A stretch of 64,000 bases of DNA from Streptomyces sp. NBC_01275 (GCF_026340655.1 NZ_JAPEOZ010000001.1:2852001-2916000), one strand, 5' to 3'; numbered from the stretch's first letter, positions 43,442-51,572 are shown. A program made the numbers and translations. The notes: a model not told the origin generated them from the sequence alone.

Positions 43442-43615
43442 ATGGCCTTCTTCCTGGTTCTTCTCGGCTGCGCCGTCGCGCTGATCGTCATCGGCGCTGT
43501 CGTCGACGGCATGCTGTATCTGCTCTCCATCGGCGTGCTGCTCCTCATCGCCGCCGTGGTGTACCTGCTCGTGCGCTCGGTATCGCGCTCGCGCCGTCGA
43601 CGCCCGGCCCACTGA
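43442..43615 (+). CDS. Tiny two-helix membrane protein
   Basis: 57 residues: two hydrophobic helices around a VVDGMLYLLS turn and an Arg-rich tail (SRSRRRRPAH). It starts at ATG 43442 with GGGAGG about 17 nt upstream, a poor spacing. It resembles other short actinobacterial membrane proteins of unknown function and is divergent from the gene at 43262. Confidence 0.55.
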   Translation: MAFFLVLLGCAVALIVIGAVVDGMLYLLSIGVLLLIAAVVYLLVRSVSRSRRRRPAH

Positions 43616-43780
43616 CGCATGGCGGTAGATCGCGGACCGCCGTTCCATATGCCCACATTGCGGTCGGTGCCAGGGGAGGGACGGTTCGCCTCTGTGGTGT
43701 TGACCAGCGCGTGGTGACGGCCCGGCTCAAGGGCGAGCCTGCGGGAGGAGGAGCCGACAGATCCGGCTTGGGCCACCGTT

Positions 43781-44617
43781 TTACAGTCGGCGCCAGCGGG
43801 CCGAGGCGAAGGAGAAGACGCCGAAGAGGATCAGCCCGATCGCGACGGCGACCAGGAGCCACGGTCCGGCCGGTGTCTGCGTGAAGCTGCGGAGCGTGGC
43901 GTCCACGCCCTTGGCCTCGTCCGGGTCGAAGCGGACGGCTGCCACCAGGATGAAGATCCCGGCCGCGGCGAACACGACGCCACGCGCCATGCCTCCGCCC
44001 ACGCCGAGAGCGGTGACGACCTGCTTCGTACGGTGGTTCATGGTGGCGGTGTCCAGCTGCTTCAGGAAGCGCCGCAGTGCCGCCCGGACGGCGAGCACCC
44101 CGCCGATGCCGATCAGGAGACAGCCCGCGGCTCCCACCAGTACCTGGCCGTACGACAGTTTGAGCACCGATGCCGTCCCGTCCTGCGACTGGGCGTTGCC
44201 GCTGGAGCCCTGGCCGCCTCCGGCGGCGTACACCGCCGTGGTCCAGCAGACGAAGGCGTAGAAGACCGCCCGCCCGCCGTCGAGGGCCCGCGAACCCGCC
44301 TTCCGTCGAGGCCCCCTGGTGAGCACGGCACGGGAACCTCGCCACAAGGCCATGGAGGCGAAGCCGACCACCATCGCCCACAGCATCATCTTCCCGAACG
44401 GCTGCTCCGCGACCTGGGCCAGCGCGCCCTGCCGGTCAGCCGACTCGCCGCCGCCTCTGCTGAGGGCGATCCGAAGGGCAAGGGCGCCGATGAGGACGTA
44501 CACCACGCCCCGTGCGACAAATCCCGCCCGCCCCGCGGCGGTCAGCGTCTCGTTCTGGGTGGCACGGGCCGCGGACTTCACGGCCCGGCCGCGCCCTTGC
44601 GTGTTGGACGACGTCAC
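43781..44617 (-). CDS. DUF1206 membrane protein
   Basis: A 278-residue protein matching the DUF1206 pattern: three repeats of a two-helix unit, each starting with a (G)xARGVVYxxxG-like motif (AGRAGFVARGVVYVLIGALAL; GGMARGVVFAAAGIFIL). Start GTG 44617 with GGAGG 7 nt upstream. Lies 113 bp after the YihY2 gene on the same strand. Family function unknown. Confidence 0.88.
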   Translation of the reverse strand: MTSSNTQGRGRAVKSAARATQNETLTAAGRAGFVARGVVYVLIGALALRIALSRGGGESADRQGALAQVAEQPFGKMMLWAMVVGFASMALWRGSRAVLTRGPRRKAGSRALDGGRAVFYAFVCWTTAVYAAGGGQGSSGNAQSQDGTASVLKLSYGQVLVGAAGCLLIGIGGVLAVRAALRRFLKQLDTATMNHRTKQVVTALGVGGGMARGVVFAAAGIFILVAAVRFDPDEAKGVDATLRSFTQTPAGPWLLVAVAIGLILFGVFSFASARWRRL

Positions 44618-44730
44618 GATGTCCTCCCCATGGTGTGGGCGCGCGATACGCGCCCACCGCCCCCGAGTGCCCCGGGCCGGGGGCTTGATGCGCGCACTCG
44701 GCGAGCGACGGCCGAGCGGTACCGGCCGGG

Positions 44731-45564
44731 TCACCGGTCGTCGTCCGGGGCGTCACCGGCGAGGTTGTCCCGGCACCGGGGTCGTCGTTGCCCGACCCGC
44801 TGTTTCAGGGCCTGTGCCACGCGAGGGAGTTCCTCGTGCAGCAGGCGGCCCGCCAGCGCACCGCCGAAGACGACGACGCCCACACCGACCAGCCAGGACT
44901 GGACGACCAGGACGGTTCCGAAGGGACCGTAGGTGACGGCGCTGGATGCGATCAGCGGTGAGAAGACGAGACGGGAGAAGACCCGAAGACCGAGCAGCCC
45001 CAGCGCCGTCACCAACGCGCCCGGCAGCAGGGCGCTCCAGGCGATTCGCCCGCCGAGCAGCATCCGTTGCGACCACCAGAAAAACAGGACGGCGCTCAGC
45101 GTCGCGGCCAGCGTGCCGGCCGGAGAATGCCTCCACAGCGTGGTGGTGGCGGTCAGGTAGAGGGACCCGACGAGCCCGGCGAGCCACAGCACCTGCCGCC
45201 ATCTGGCGTACCAGCGGGCCGGAGGCAGGTCCCAGATCTTCTCGTAGCCGGTCTGCACCGCCGCCCCGAAGGTCAGCCCGAAGACGGCGAGGGCGGCAAG
45301 GCCGAAGGCGGTCGTGGTCTGCAGCACCTGGCCGGGCCGCGCGAACAGCTGCCCGACCTTGTCCCTGGCGGCCCTCGACACACCGAGCCCGTCCCCCAGC
45401 CACTGCGCGAACCCCTGCCCGTGCTCCGGATCGGCCGCGGAGACGACGATCAGCAGGGGAACCAGCGTGAGGAATCCGAGCGCCGCGAAGCCCAGCGACC
45501 TCGGCCCCAGTTCGATCTCCCTGCTCCGCCGCCATCCCCGCCCGGCCGCCGAATCACGGAACAC
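44731..45564 (-). CDS. YihY/BrkB-family membrane protein (second)
   Basis: A 277-residue YihY-type membrane protein with about six helices (GFAALGFLTLVPLLIVVSAA; GPFGTVLVVQSWLVGVGVVVFGG). It is shorter than the paralogue at 41861 and retains the family arrangement but has no long tail. GTG start at 45564. It follows the ANTAR gene by 27 bp, so the two may be co-transcribed. Confidence 0.85.
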   Translation of the reverse strand: MFRDSAAGRGWRRSREIELGPRSLGFAALGFLTLVPLLIVVSAADPEHGQGFAQWLGDGLGVSRAARDKVGQLFARPGQVLQTTTAFGLAALAVFGLTFGAAVQTGYEKIWDLPPARWYARWRQVLWLAGLVGSLYLTATTTLWRHSPAGTLAATLSAVLFFWWSQRMLLGGRIAWSALLPGALVTALGLLGLRVFSRLVFSPLIASSAVTYGPFGTVLVVQSWLVGVGVVVFGGALAGRLLHEELPRVAQALKQRVGQRRPRCRDNLAGDAPDDDR

Positions 45565-45591
45565 ACCGCACAGCCGTGAACGCGTGAGCCG

Positions 45592-45951
45592 TCACCGCCG
45601 CTCCAGCGCGTGAAGACGCCGCAGCGCGCGACGCCACTCGCGCTGTATCGCCTCGGGAAGTTCCTGAGCCCGCGTCGTGGCGACCAGGGCCGCGGCCACA
45701 TCCCGGAGCTTGACGTTGCCGTGCTGCGACACGTGCACCAGCACCTCCCAGGCCCGCTCACTGGTACACGGCGCCAGGACCATCACCATGCCGCGCGCCT
45801 GGTCGATCACCGCACGGCTCGCCAGCGCCTGCTCCAACTGCTCTTTCCTGGCCCGCAGTTCGAGGACCTCGACCGCCAGGGCCGCGTCCCCCGCCTCAGA
45901 CACAGCACTCAACCGAGGGTGTTCTTCAAGGGCCGTGGTCACGTGGTGCAT
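45592..45951 (-). CDS. ANTAR-domain protein (third)
   Basis: A 119-residue ANTAR protein without a GAF sensor; the RNA-binding domain is ALASRAVIDQARGMVMVLAPCTSERAWEVLVHVSQHGNVKLRDVAAALV at about 45-95, with a basic C-terminus. Start ATG 45951 is chosen because GAGG lies 7 nt upstream. The frame is also open through an upstream PRC-barrel segment (45952-46173), so a fused 193-residue product is possible. It is a diverged duplicate of the gene at 46170. Confidence 0.75.
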   Translation of the reverse strand: MHHVTTALEEHPRLSAVSEAGDAALAVEVLELRARKEQLEQALASRAVIDQARGMVMVLAPCTSERAWEVLVHVSQHGNVKLRDVAAALVATTRAQELPEAIQREWRRALRRLHALERR

Positions 45952-46173
45952 GGTGCGTACCTCACAGCGCAGCCATCCTTTCCATCGTCGGCCAGCGGCG
46001 CGCCGGTTGCCGACCAGACGGTGACGGGTGGGCAGCCCGATCCGCACCGTGGCCATGGCCGGCTCATCAGTGGTGGTGTCCACACAGACCGCTTCGAGCA
46101 CACCGGTCTTGTGCGACTGGGTAGCGACGACGTCGCGGTCGCGCCACTCCCGGACCTCGGCCGCGTGAATCAT
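45952..46173 (-). pseudogene. PRC-barrel segment, probably truncated by a frameshift
   Basis: From ATG 46173 (RBS GAGGAAGG) the frame reads REWRDRDVVATQSHKTGVLE, then DTTTDEPAMATVRIGLPTRH, a PRC-barrel N-terminus of the actinobacterial kind. After HRLVG the family sequence appears to continue in another frame (GAPLADDGKDGCAVRYAP), so the barrel is broken and the frame runs on into the ANTAR gene instead. The ATGA overlaps the stop of the upstream ANTAR gene. Confidence 0.55.
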
Positions 46174-46571
46174 GGCCTTCCTCTTCCGGACGGCTCACCC
46201 GCAGGCGGTGAGTCGCATCCCCGGTTCTCCGCGTAGAGCCGCCGCAGGGCACGCCGCAGCGCCCGCCGCATCCGCCACGGGAGCGGCTCGCCCTCCCAGG
46301 CGGCGACCAGGGCCGCTGCCACATCAGGCAGTCCGGTGTCGCACTGCCGCGAGATGTCCACCAGCAGGCTGCCGGCCGGCCCCCGGCGGCAGGGGGCCAG
46401 AACCATCACCATGCCGCATGCCTGATCGACGACCGCGCGGCCGGCGAGCGCCCGCCGCAGCTGGTCGACCCGGGCGCGCAGCGCCACGACGTCCTGACCC
46501 GCCGGGTCCTCTGCCAGGACCTCGGCCGTCAGATCCCACCAGTCCTCCGGAAGCATGGCTGTGCGATGCAC
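46170..46571 (-). CDS. ANTAR-domain protein (fourth)
   Basis: A 133-residue protein with an ANTAR-type domain (ALAGRAVVDQACGMVMVLAPC, then VDISRQCDTGLPDVAAALVAAWEG) at about residues 40-95 and no sensor domain. It resembles the gene at 45592 over the whole length, so they arose by tandem duplication. Its TGA overlaps the ATG of the PRC-barrel segment by 4 bp. Confidence 0.72.
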   Translation of the reverse strand: MHRTAMLPEDWWDLTAEVLAEDPAGQDVVALRARVDQLRRALAGRAVVDQACGMVMVLAPCRRGPAGSLLVDISRQCDTGLPDVAAALVAAWEGEPLPWRMRRALRRALRRLYAENRGCDSPPAGEPSGRGRP

Positions 46572-46654
46572 GGCATCTGCCTCTCCACGATCTCGGCACG
46601 TCCGGCGTGGCCGAAGCCGTCCCGGAACCTCTGGATGTCAGGCGACTTCATCGG

Positions 46655-46873
46655 TCACCCACGGCGTTCGCGGACCCGCCGGTCCTCGCGCCTCCAACGC
46701 GCCCGGCGCCGACGGCTGTAGAGACGTTCCCAGCGGTCCTGCCGCTCCCTGCGGTCCTCCGGATCGGACCCGTCCACCACGGCCACGGCCACGATCGCGG
46801 CCGTCCACCAGATGGGGTTGAGGAACCCGAAACCGAACAAGATCACGGCGACGATGAGAAGCAGGACGAACAC
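46655..46873 (-). CDS. Small hydrophobic membrane protein with basic tail
   Basis: 72 residues: a hydrophobic N-terminus (VFVLLLIVAVILFGFGFLNP plus IWWTAAIVAVAVV), then an Arg-rich tail. GTG 46873 is preferred because GGGGAGG lies about 6 nt before; the longer frame to 46969 begins in less protein-like sequence. It is related by the GFGF...WW pattern to the protein at 47609. Confidence 0.6.
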   Translation of the reverse strand: MFVLLLIVAVILFGFGFLNPIWWTAAIVAVAVVDGSDPEDRRERQDRWERLYSRRRRARWRREDRRVRERRG

Positions 46874-46977
46874 GGCGGGCCTCCCCTGAGCGGAGCAGGA
46901 CATCACGCCGGGGGCTGGGGCCTGTTCGAACAGCGTAGCCCTGCGCAGAGGTTGCGGAAAGCCGCTCACGTCAGCAA

Positions 46978-47013
46978 CCTCCGCGTCCTCCGCGCCCTCC
47001 GCGCCCTCCGCCA
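46978..47013. repeat. Four tandem 9-bp repeats
   Basis: CCTCCGCGT, CCTCCGCGC twice and CCTCCGCCA in a non-coding stretch. The surrounding gap 46874-47267 shows no convincing gene or promoter. Confidence 0.8.
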
Positions 47014-47267
47014 GGACAGGATGGCCACTTGCCGTCTGTTCAGGGACTGCGGCGAGGGCTAGCGTGCACGGTACGGCCCCAGCCCCCGGCAGCGTCGATC
47101 ACCTCTCGCGCTCCCTTGAGGGCGCACCTCGCGCATCAGCGCCGGAACCCACCCCGCCCCCAACGGCCGCTCCCCGCACCCGCCGTCCCGGCGCGGCCCT
47201 GATGCGCCCCAGACGGGCACGATCCGCCGCCCGCCGCGTCGCACGGCATCCACCGCAGGTGGCACAC

Positions 47268-47492
47268 ATGTACGTACTCATCGTCCCGGCAGCACTCCCC
47301 TTCGTCCTCCTCGCCACCGTCATGGGCCTGTCCTGGTGGGAGGACCGCATCCTGCCGAGGCCGCCGGCCGAACCGGCCGAAGCTCTCGTCGAGGTTCCCG
47401 CCGAGGTTCCGTTCGCCCCAGCAGCCCCTGCCCAGCTCGCAGAGCTCGTCCGTGTCGACACCACGTTGACAAGGGAAGTCGCCGGGCGTTGA
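47268..47492 (+). CDS. Small single-helix membrane protein
   Basis: 74 residues: hydrophobic N-terminus (MYVLIVPAALPFVLLATVMG), then an acidic Pro/Ala/Glu-rich part (PPAEPAEALVEVPAEVPFAP). AGGTGG lies about 6 nt before ATG 47268. Function unknown. Confidence 0.6.
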   Translation: MYVLIVPAALPFVLLATVMGLSWWEDRILPRPPAEPAEALVEVPAEVPFAPAAPAQLAELVRVDTTLTREVAGR

Positions 47493-47608
47493 CTGACAGC
47501 ACGGTGTAGGGCTATGCCACTCCGGATCACCCGGTCGGCGCATTCCACCTTCCCGCTTCGCCCGGACCCCGCGGAACTCAGGAACTTTCCGCGACCCGGA
47601 GGCACGCA

Positions 47609-47794
47609 ATGATCCTGTGGATTCTTCTCTTTCTGCTGATCCTGGTGGTGTTCGGCATCGGCTTCACCATGCAGGCACTCTGGTGGGTCGCCGCCGTACT
47701 GCTGGTCGTCTGGATCGTCGGCTTCGCCATGCGCGGACGCGGCGGTGGCAGGCGTAGCGGTGGCAGCCGCCGGTACGGCCGCAGCCGCGGGTGA
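47609..47794 (+). CDS. Small hydrophobic membrane protein
   Basis: 61 residues: two helices (ILLFLLILVVFGIGF, then WWVAAVLLVVWIVGFAM) and an Arg/Gly/Ser tail (RGRGGGRRSGGSRRYGRSRG). GGAGG precedes ATG 47609 by 6 nt. It belongs to a Streptomyces group of tiny hydrophobic proteins often found near CsbD genes. Confidence 0.7.
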   Translation: MILWILLFLLILVVFGIGFTMQALWWVAAVLLVVWIVGFAMRGRGGGRRSGGSRRYGRSRG

Positions 47795-47895
47795 TCCACA
47801 CCCCGCACTCTCCCAAGGTGCTTCCCACCCGCGGGAACGGCGGCCTGTGCGGCAATCACACGGGAGCCCATCCAGCAAGCGAACAGAGGACAGTC

Positions 47896-48069
47896 ATGAG
47901 CGTCGGACAGACGATCAAGCACAAGGCCCAGGCGTTCAAAGGCCGGATCACCGAACGCGTCGGCCGGACCACCCGTAACAGGCGACTGCAGCGCGAAGGC
48001 AGGACCGACCGGGTCTCCGGAAACCTGAAGCAGTCGGGCGACAAGGCCAAGGACGCTTTCAGGCCCTGA
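47896..48069 (+). CDS. CsbD-family stress protein
   Basis: 57 residues, a full-length CsbD-like protein: hydrophilic, helical, with GRITERVGRTTRN and REGRTDRVSGNLKQSGDKAKDAF. GAGGA precedes ATG 47896 by 5 nt. CsbD genes belong to general stress regulons in other bacteria; the molecular role is unknown. Confidence 0.85.
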   Translation: MSVGQTIKHKAQAFKGRITERVGRTTRNRRLQREGRTDRVSGNLKQSGDKAKDAFRP

Positions 48070-48203
48070 CCGCAGACGCCCCGGATGGCGCCCATGCCGC
48101 GTGGACGCCATTCGGCAGGCCAACGCCGAATCAGCACACAGGAAGTGACGGGAACGGCAATGAGGCCGAACAGCCTACGAGCCGAGAGCCGGAGAAGGCC
48201 GCC

Positions 48204-48351
48204 ATGCTCACCATCGTGCTCATCGCCGTGATCGTCATCGCGGCGGCCATCCTCTGCATCGTCGGACGCGGACGCATCCGGCCGGCGGAGGGCGCGGCCT
48301 GAAGCACCGCTTCGGACCCGAGTACGACCGTGCCGTCGCCGACCACGACCC
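48204..48351 (+). pseudogene. Remnant of a membrane protein gene, frameshifted
   Basis: ATG 48204 (RBS GGAGAAGG) gives 32 residues with one helix (MLTIVLIAVIVIAAAILCIV). At the stop (48300-48302) the familiar actinobacterial continuation KHRFGPEYDRAVADHD begins in a shifted frame. It is then cut off near 48351, so both a frameshift and a truncation are present. Confidence 0.6.
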
Positions 48352-48663
48352 TTGTCAGTCTTTTCCGATCCTTGTGTCCAACCTGCGTCCCGAACGCGTC
48401 CCGGATGGACTGGTCCGGCTGGGAGCCAAGCCCAGCGCCCCAGCTCGGGAGGGGATCTCCAACCCGCCCGCAGCGGACTCCCCTTCCAACCGCGCGGAGG
48501 CTCTCCCCGGGTGCTGAGGCAGAGCCTCTATGGCAGTGGTCACAGGCTGAAGCCTGTGCCGTACGCGACCTGCAGATCGGCGGACGACACCGCAAGCAAG
48601 GCGGCGAGCCGGATCCACGACACTGATCCGGGGCCCCTGAAGGCACACGTCCAGGAGTACGTC

Positions 48664-48917
48664 ATGCCGGACAACAAGTTCCTCGTCGGCGTCGCCTGCG
48701 GCGCGGCCACGGTGCTCGGCCTGGGCGGGCTGGGCACGCACCCTGGTCTCCGGCACCACCTCGACCCCCTCGCTCAACCTGTCCGACTGGCTTAAAGGCG
48801 GTCGCCGGAACCGTTCTCACCCGTCGCGGCAAGCACACTGACGGCACCGCCGTCGACATCCGGATCACCATGCCGAAAGTGACGACCTCCCGCCTCACCT
48901 GGAAGTTCGAACGCTGA
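48664..48917 (+). pseudogene. Degenerate gene with at least one frameshift
   Basis: ATG 48664 starts MPDNKFLVGVACGAATVLGL. The frame then changes so that a later part (VAGTVLTRRGKHTDGTAVDI then RITMPKVTTSRLTWKFER) ends in a stop at 48915-48917. The parts look like one small protein with a hydrophobic start, disrupted by indels. No family identified. Confidence 0.5.
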
Positions 48918-49022
48918 AAGGAGCCCACCGGAAAGTCCCTGGCGCACACCCCTCTTCTGACGCGCTCGCTGCAAGGCCACAGATCTGAGAAACAGACCAC
49001 CCAGGGGTGCGCGAGCCCATCA

Positions 49023-49052
49023 ATATACAATCGATCATGTATATCGATATAC
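49023..49052. promoter_or_regulatory. AT-rich palindromes upstream of vapB1
   Basis: ATATACA and TGTATAT arms (49023-49029, 49038-49044), and overlapping them a perfect palindrome GTATATCGATATAC (49039-49052). They lie 27-56 bp before the antitoxin start, the place for autorepression by VapBC. Confidence 0.6.
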
Positions 49053-49078
49053 GCCGCAGTGTGCATGAGGAGGCCATC

Positions 49079-49294
49079 TTGAGCCGCACCGTGATCGACC
49101 TCGACGACGAGGCACTGGAAGAAGCCGCCAAGGAACTCGGCACCACCACCAAGCGCGACACCATCAACACCGCCCTGCGCGAGGTCACCGCCCGCTACCG
49201 GCGCCTGCGCGCACTCGAAGACGCCCGGCAACTGGTGACCGACGGAGCCCTGGACATCGACATTCTCCTGAACAAGAACCAGTACCGGCCGTGA
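49079..49294 (+). CDS. VapB-type antitoxin
   Basis: A 71-residue antitoxin with the short ribbon-helix-helix-like opening SRTVIDLDDEALEEAAKELG followed by TTTKRDTINTALREV, typical of VapB proteins. Start TTG 49079 is used because GAGGAGG lies 6-7 nt before it. The TGA overlaps the toxin GTG. Confidence 0.88.
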   Translation: MSRTVIDLDDEALEEAAKELGTTTKRDTINTALREVTARYRRLRALEDARQLVTDGALDIDILLNKNQYRP

Positions 49295-49704
49295 CCGTCG
49301 CCGACTACCTCATCGACACCTCCGCCCTCGCCCGCGTCCTGCTCCGCCAGACCACAACTGATTGGGACGACAGGATCGGCGCCGGCCTCGTCGCGATCTG
49401 CGACATCACGGAACTCGAGGTCCTCTACTCCGCCCGCTCAGCCGCGGACCGCGCGCGACTGAAGGCTGCGCTCGACGCCCACTACGTGTGGCGCCCCATG
49501 CCTGACGGCATCTACCGCCGCTCCCGCATCGTCCAGGAACAACTGGCCACCAAAGGGGAACACCGCAGTGCGGGCCCCGTCGATCTCCTGGTGGCCGCCG
49601 CCGCGGAAGAAGCAGGCCTCACCCTGCTCCACTTCGACCGCGACTTCGAAACCATTGCTCGCACGACGGGGCAGCCGGTCCGCATGATCGACCTCAGGCA
49701 GTAG
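49291..49704 (+). CDS. VapC-type PIN toxin
   Basis: A 137-residue PIN-domain endoribonuclease. Acidic residues that bind Mg are visible: Asp9 in LIDTSAL, Glu in TELEVLYSAR, Asp in PVDLLVAA and Asp in DRDFE. It starts at GTG 49291, overlapping vapB. Family members cut tRNA or rRNA; the target here is unknown. Confidence 0.9.
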   Translation: MTVADYLIDTSALARVLLRQTTTDWDDRIGAGLVAICDITELEVLYSARSAADRARLKAALDAHYVWRPMPDGIYRRSRIVQEQLATKGEHRSAGPVDLLVAAAAEEAGLTLLHFDRDFETIARTTGQPVRMIDLRQ

Positions 49705-49877
49705 AGTCCGCGCGGTCGCACGGACGGGCGTCAAGCCTCTCGCCGATCGCCCACCCGAGGCGGTATCGCGGCGATGCCCCCACTGCCGGACGGCCCTCGT
49801 TCCGCGCCCTCGCGCCGTCAGAAGTACCGGCAGGGCGACGTATCGGGGTCCTGGCAGCGTGAATGGCGGTCCGGGGT

Positions 49878-50213
49878 TCAGGATCCGGTGCGATAGCGGG
49901 TGAGCATGAGGGCGACGGCTTCGTCCACGATCGTGGTGTCGGTGGGGTCGGGCGGGACGAAGTCGGTCCGTACGAGTTGAGGCCACAGGAGCTGGCCGCA
50001 GATCATGCCGAGGAACTGTTCGGCCACTGCGGAGGTCTGCTGTGTCTGTCCGTCGGCCGAACGGAAGTCGAGTGTGCCGGTCTGCGCTTCGGCGTCCAGG
50101 TAGTCGCGGAGCCGGTCGAAGAAGGGTCCGCGGTCGATGGCGAAGCCGGTGCCGACGATGTCGGCGAGTTCCGGCATCTGGGGAAGTTCGGTGATGAAGG
50201 CGTCGACGTGTCC
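49878..50213 (-). pseudogene. C-terminal piece of a TetR-family regulator
   Basis: The frame reads HVDAFITELPQMPELADIVG then FFDRLRDYLDAEAQTG and ends SEQ-like AVALMLTRYRTGS, matching the ligand-binding half of a TetR regulator. Upstream of about 50213 the frame becomes non-protein-like where transposase-like sequence begins on the other strand. The HTH half is missing. Confidence 0.65.
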
Positions 50214-50456
50214 AGCTCTGCCCTGCGCTTCCTCGCTGCCCGCCTGAGGGAACACCGCCGCGCTCTCGGAACCCGATGGCGGCGCCTGAACGCGGGCCGA
50301 CAGGCCCTGCTCCCCCTCGCCCACCTCCGCAACGGCCAGCCCTACGCCCAGCGCGCCGCCGGATTCGGGATCGGCGCCACCACGGTCTACCGGTACATCA
50401 CCGAGGCCGTCGAGCTCCTGTCCGCCCTCGCCCCCACACTTGCCGAAGCAGTACGG
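50214..50456 (+). mobile_element. N-terminal fragment of an IS5/DDE_4-like transposase
   Basis: The plus strand encodes LRFLAARLREHRRALGTRWR then LNAGRQALLPLAHLRNGQPY and YRYITEAVELLSALAPTLAEA, like the N-terminal HTH part of IS5-group transposases. No catalytic DDE part follows: the resemblance ends near 50456. It is an IS remnant, and its left end abuts the broken TetR gene. No inverted repeats were identified. Confidence 0.6.
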
Positions 50457-50549
50457 TGGACCGACCAGGTTCACAGCTCTGGGGCAATGACTTGGGGCGT
50501 CGATCATCGAGAGGCCTACAGACCGACAGCGTGAACTGGCTCCAGAAGA

Positions 50550-50957
50550 TCAGACTCGTGCGTCTCGCTGCTGGACTTCCTTGAGAACTCCGGCCACCGT
50601 CGCGAAGTCATTGTCCACGTGGAGGACAGTGTGCCCATGGTGCACAGCTGTCGCACACACCAACAGGTCGATCGCTCCAGCCGCGCGGTGCTGGCCCCGC
50701 TGGGTCAGTTTGTACTGGGCGGTGTCGACCCAACGCCAGGCGTTCTTCGGAACCGGAGAGAGCAAGCAGAGCGCGTCCAGTTCCTCTGCGAGCTCATCCC
50801 GATGGGACGGGCTGGTTGCCGAGTAGAGAAATTCGGCCCGTGTCGGCTCGCAGAGGTGGAACACCCCGGCGGCAATGTGTCCCTCCCAGGGACGCAACGC
50901 ACCTGGGGTGCGAAACAGGTGCCACAGAGCCGAGGTGTCCACCAGATACGTGATCAC
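50550..50957 (-). CDS. VapC-type PIN toxin (second)
   Basis: A 135-residue PIN-domain protein: Asp8 in LVDTSALW, Glu in RAEFLYSATS, Asp in AIDLLVCATA and Asp in VDNDFATVA. It overlaps the antitoxin stop by 4 bp and lies on the opposite strand from the first VapBC. Confidence 0.88.
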   Translation of the reverse strand: MITYLVDTSALWHLFRTPGALRPWEGHIAAGVFHLCEPTRAEFLYSATSPSHRDELAEELDALCLLSPVPKNAWRWVDTAQYKLTQRGQHRAAGAIDLLVCATAVHHGHTVLHVDNDFATVAGVLKEVQQRDARV

Positions 50958-51187
50958 TCGAAGACCTCGCGTCGCGCACGCTTCTCCGCGTCATGCGCCG
51001 CCGAGGCCTGCTCGAACTCACCACGCGCACCCCGCGCGGCCAGCTTCTCCGCAGCCTCAAGCCGCTTGATCCGCGCCACGTAGTCCCGAAGGGCCGCATT
51101 GACGGTCTCCTTCTTCGTCGTGACACCCATGAGCCGCATGGCCTCGGCCAGCGCCTCGTCGTCGAGATCAATCTGCGTGACGGACAT
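50954..51187 (-). CDS. VapB-type antitoxin (second)
   Basis: A 77-residue antitoxin starting MSVTQIDLDDEALAEAMRLM, with TTKKETVNAALRDYVARI and a basic/acidic tail to bind the toxin. ATG 51187 is chosen because GGAGGTG precedes it by about 6 nt. It is similar to the first VapB, so the two modules are related. Confidence 0.88.
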   Translation of the reverse strand: MSVTQIDLDDEALAEAMRLMGVTTKKETVNAALRDYVARIKRLEAAEKLAARGARGEFEQASAAHDAEKRARREVFE

Positions 51188-51207
51188 CAGACACCTCCAA
51201 CATCCAC

Positions 51208-51230
51208 GATGTATGCACCTAGGATACATC
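51208..51230. promoter_or_regulatory. Palindromic operator of vapBC2
   Basis: GATGTAT and ATACATC arms around a 9-nt centre containing CCTAGG, 21-43 bp upstream of the vapB2 start. The TGTAT/ATACA half-sites recur at vapB1, so the antitoxins may share specificity. Confidence 0.6.
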
Positions 51231-51525
51231 ACCAACATTGAGCACAGGCCATAGACCACAAACAGACCCCCCCGGGGGCAGCGCGCCGATTGTCGGGGCG
51301 TTCCCTTGGGCTTATTCCCGCTACGAGACGAGCCGGCGGGGGCCTGCTCGACGCCGACACGAACTATCCCGTAAGCGCCATAACCGACTTGACCGGAATC
51401 GGCGTCCAGAATCTGTCCAGACGACCATGAAATCATGATCACAACAGGGCCGCCAGGACCCTCATACACTCGCCCCGGACGACAAACATGCTGGTCAGAA
51501 CGATTCTTCGTGACCACTGCGTGGT

Positions 51526-51572
51526 GTGGGGCGGGTGGGACTCGAACCCACGGCCGACGGATTATGAGTCCT
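51526..51572 (-). other. 3' half of a tRNA-Met (CAT), probable att-site scar
   Basis: The minus strand reads GGACTCATAATCCGT, then the T-arm region GGGTTCGAGTCCC and the acceptor end CGCCCCAC. This is the anticodon, T and 3' acceptor half of an elongator tRNA-Met. No D-arm or 5' acceptor strand lies upstream, where unrelated sequence begins. Such 3'-half copies are left by site-specific integration into tRNA genes. Confidence 0.7.

Noticed and set aside
47489..47516. Sigma-B-type promoter (GTTG...GGGCTAT) before the hydrophobic protein gene
   Set aside because: The spacing is longer than the 14-16 bp consensus and no second example was found in the cluster.
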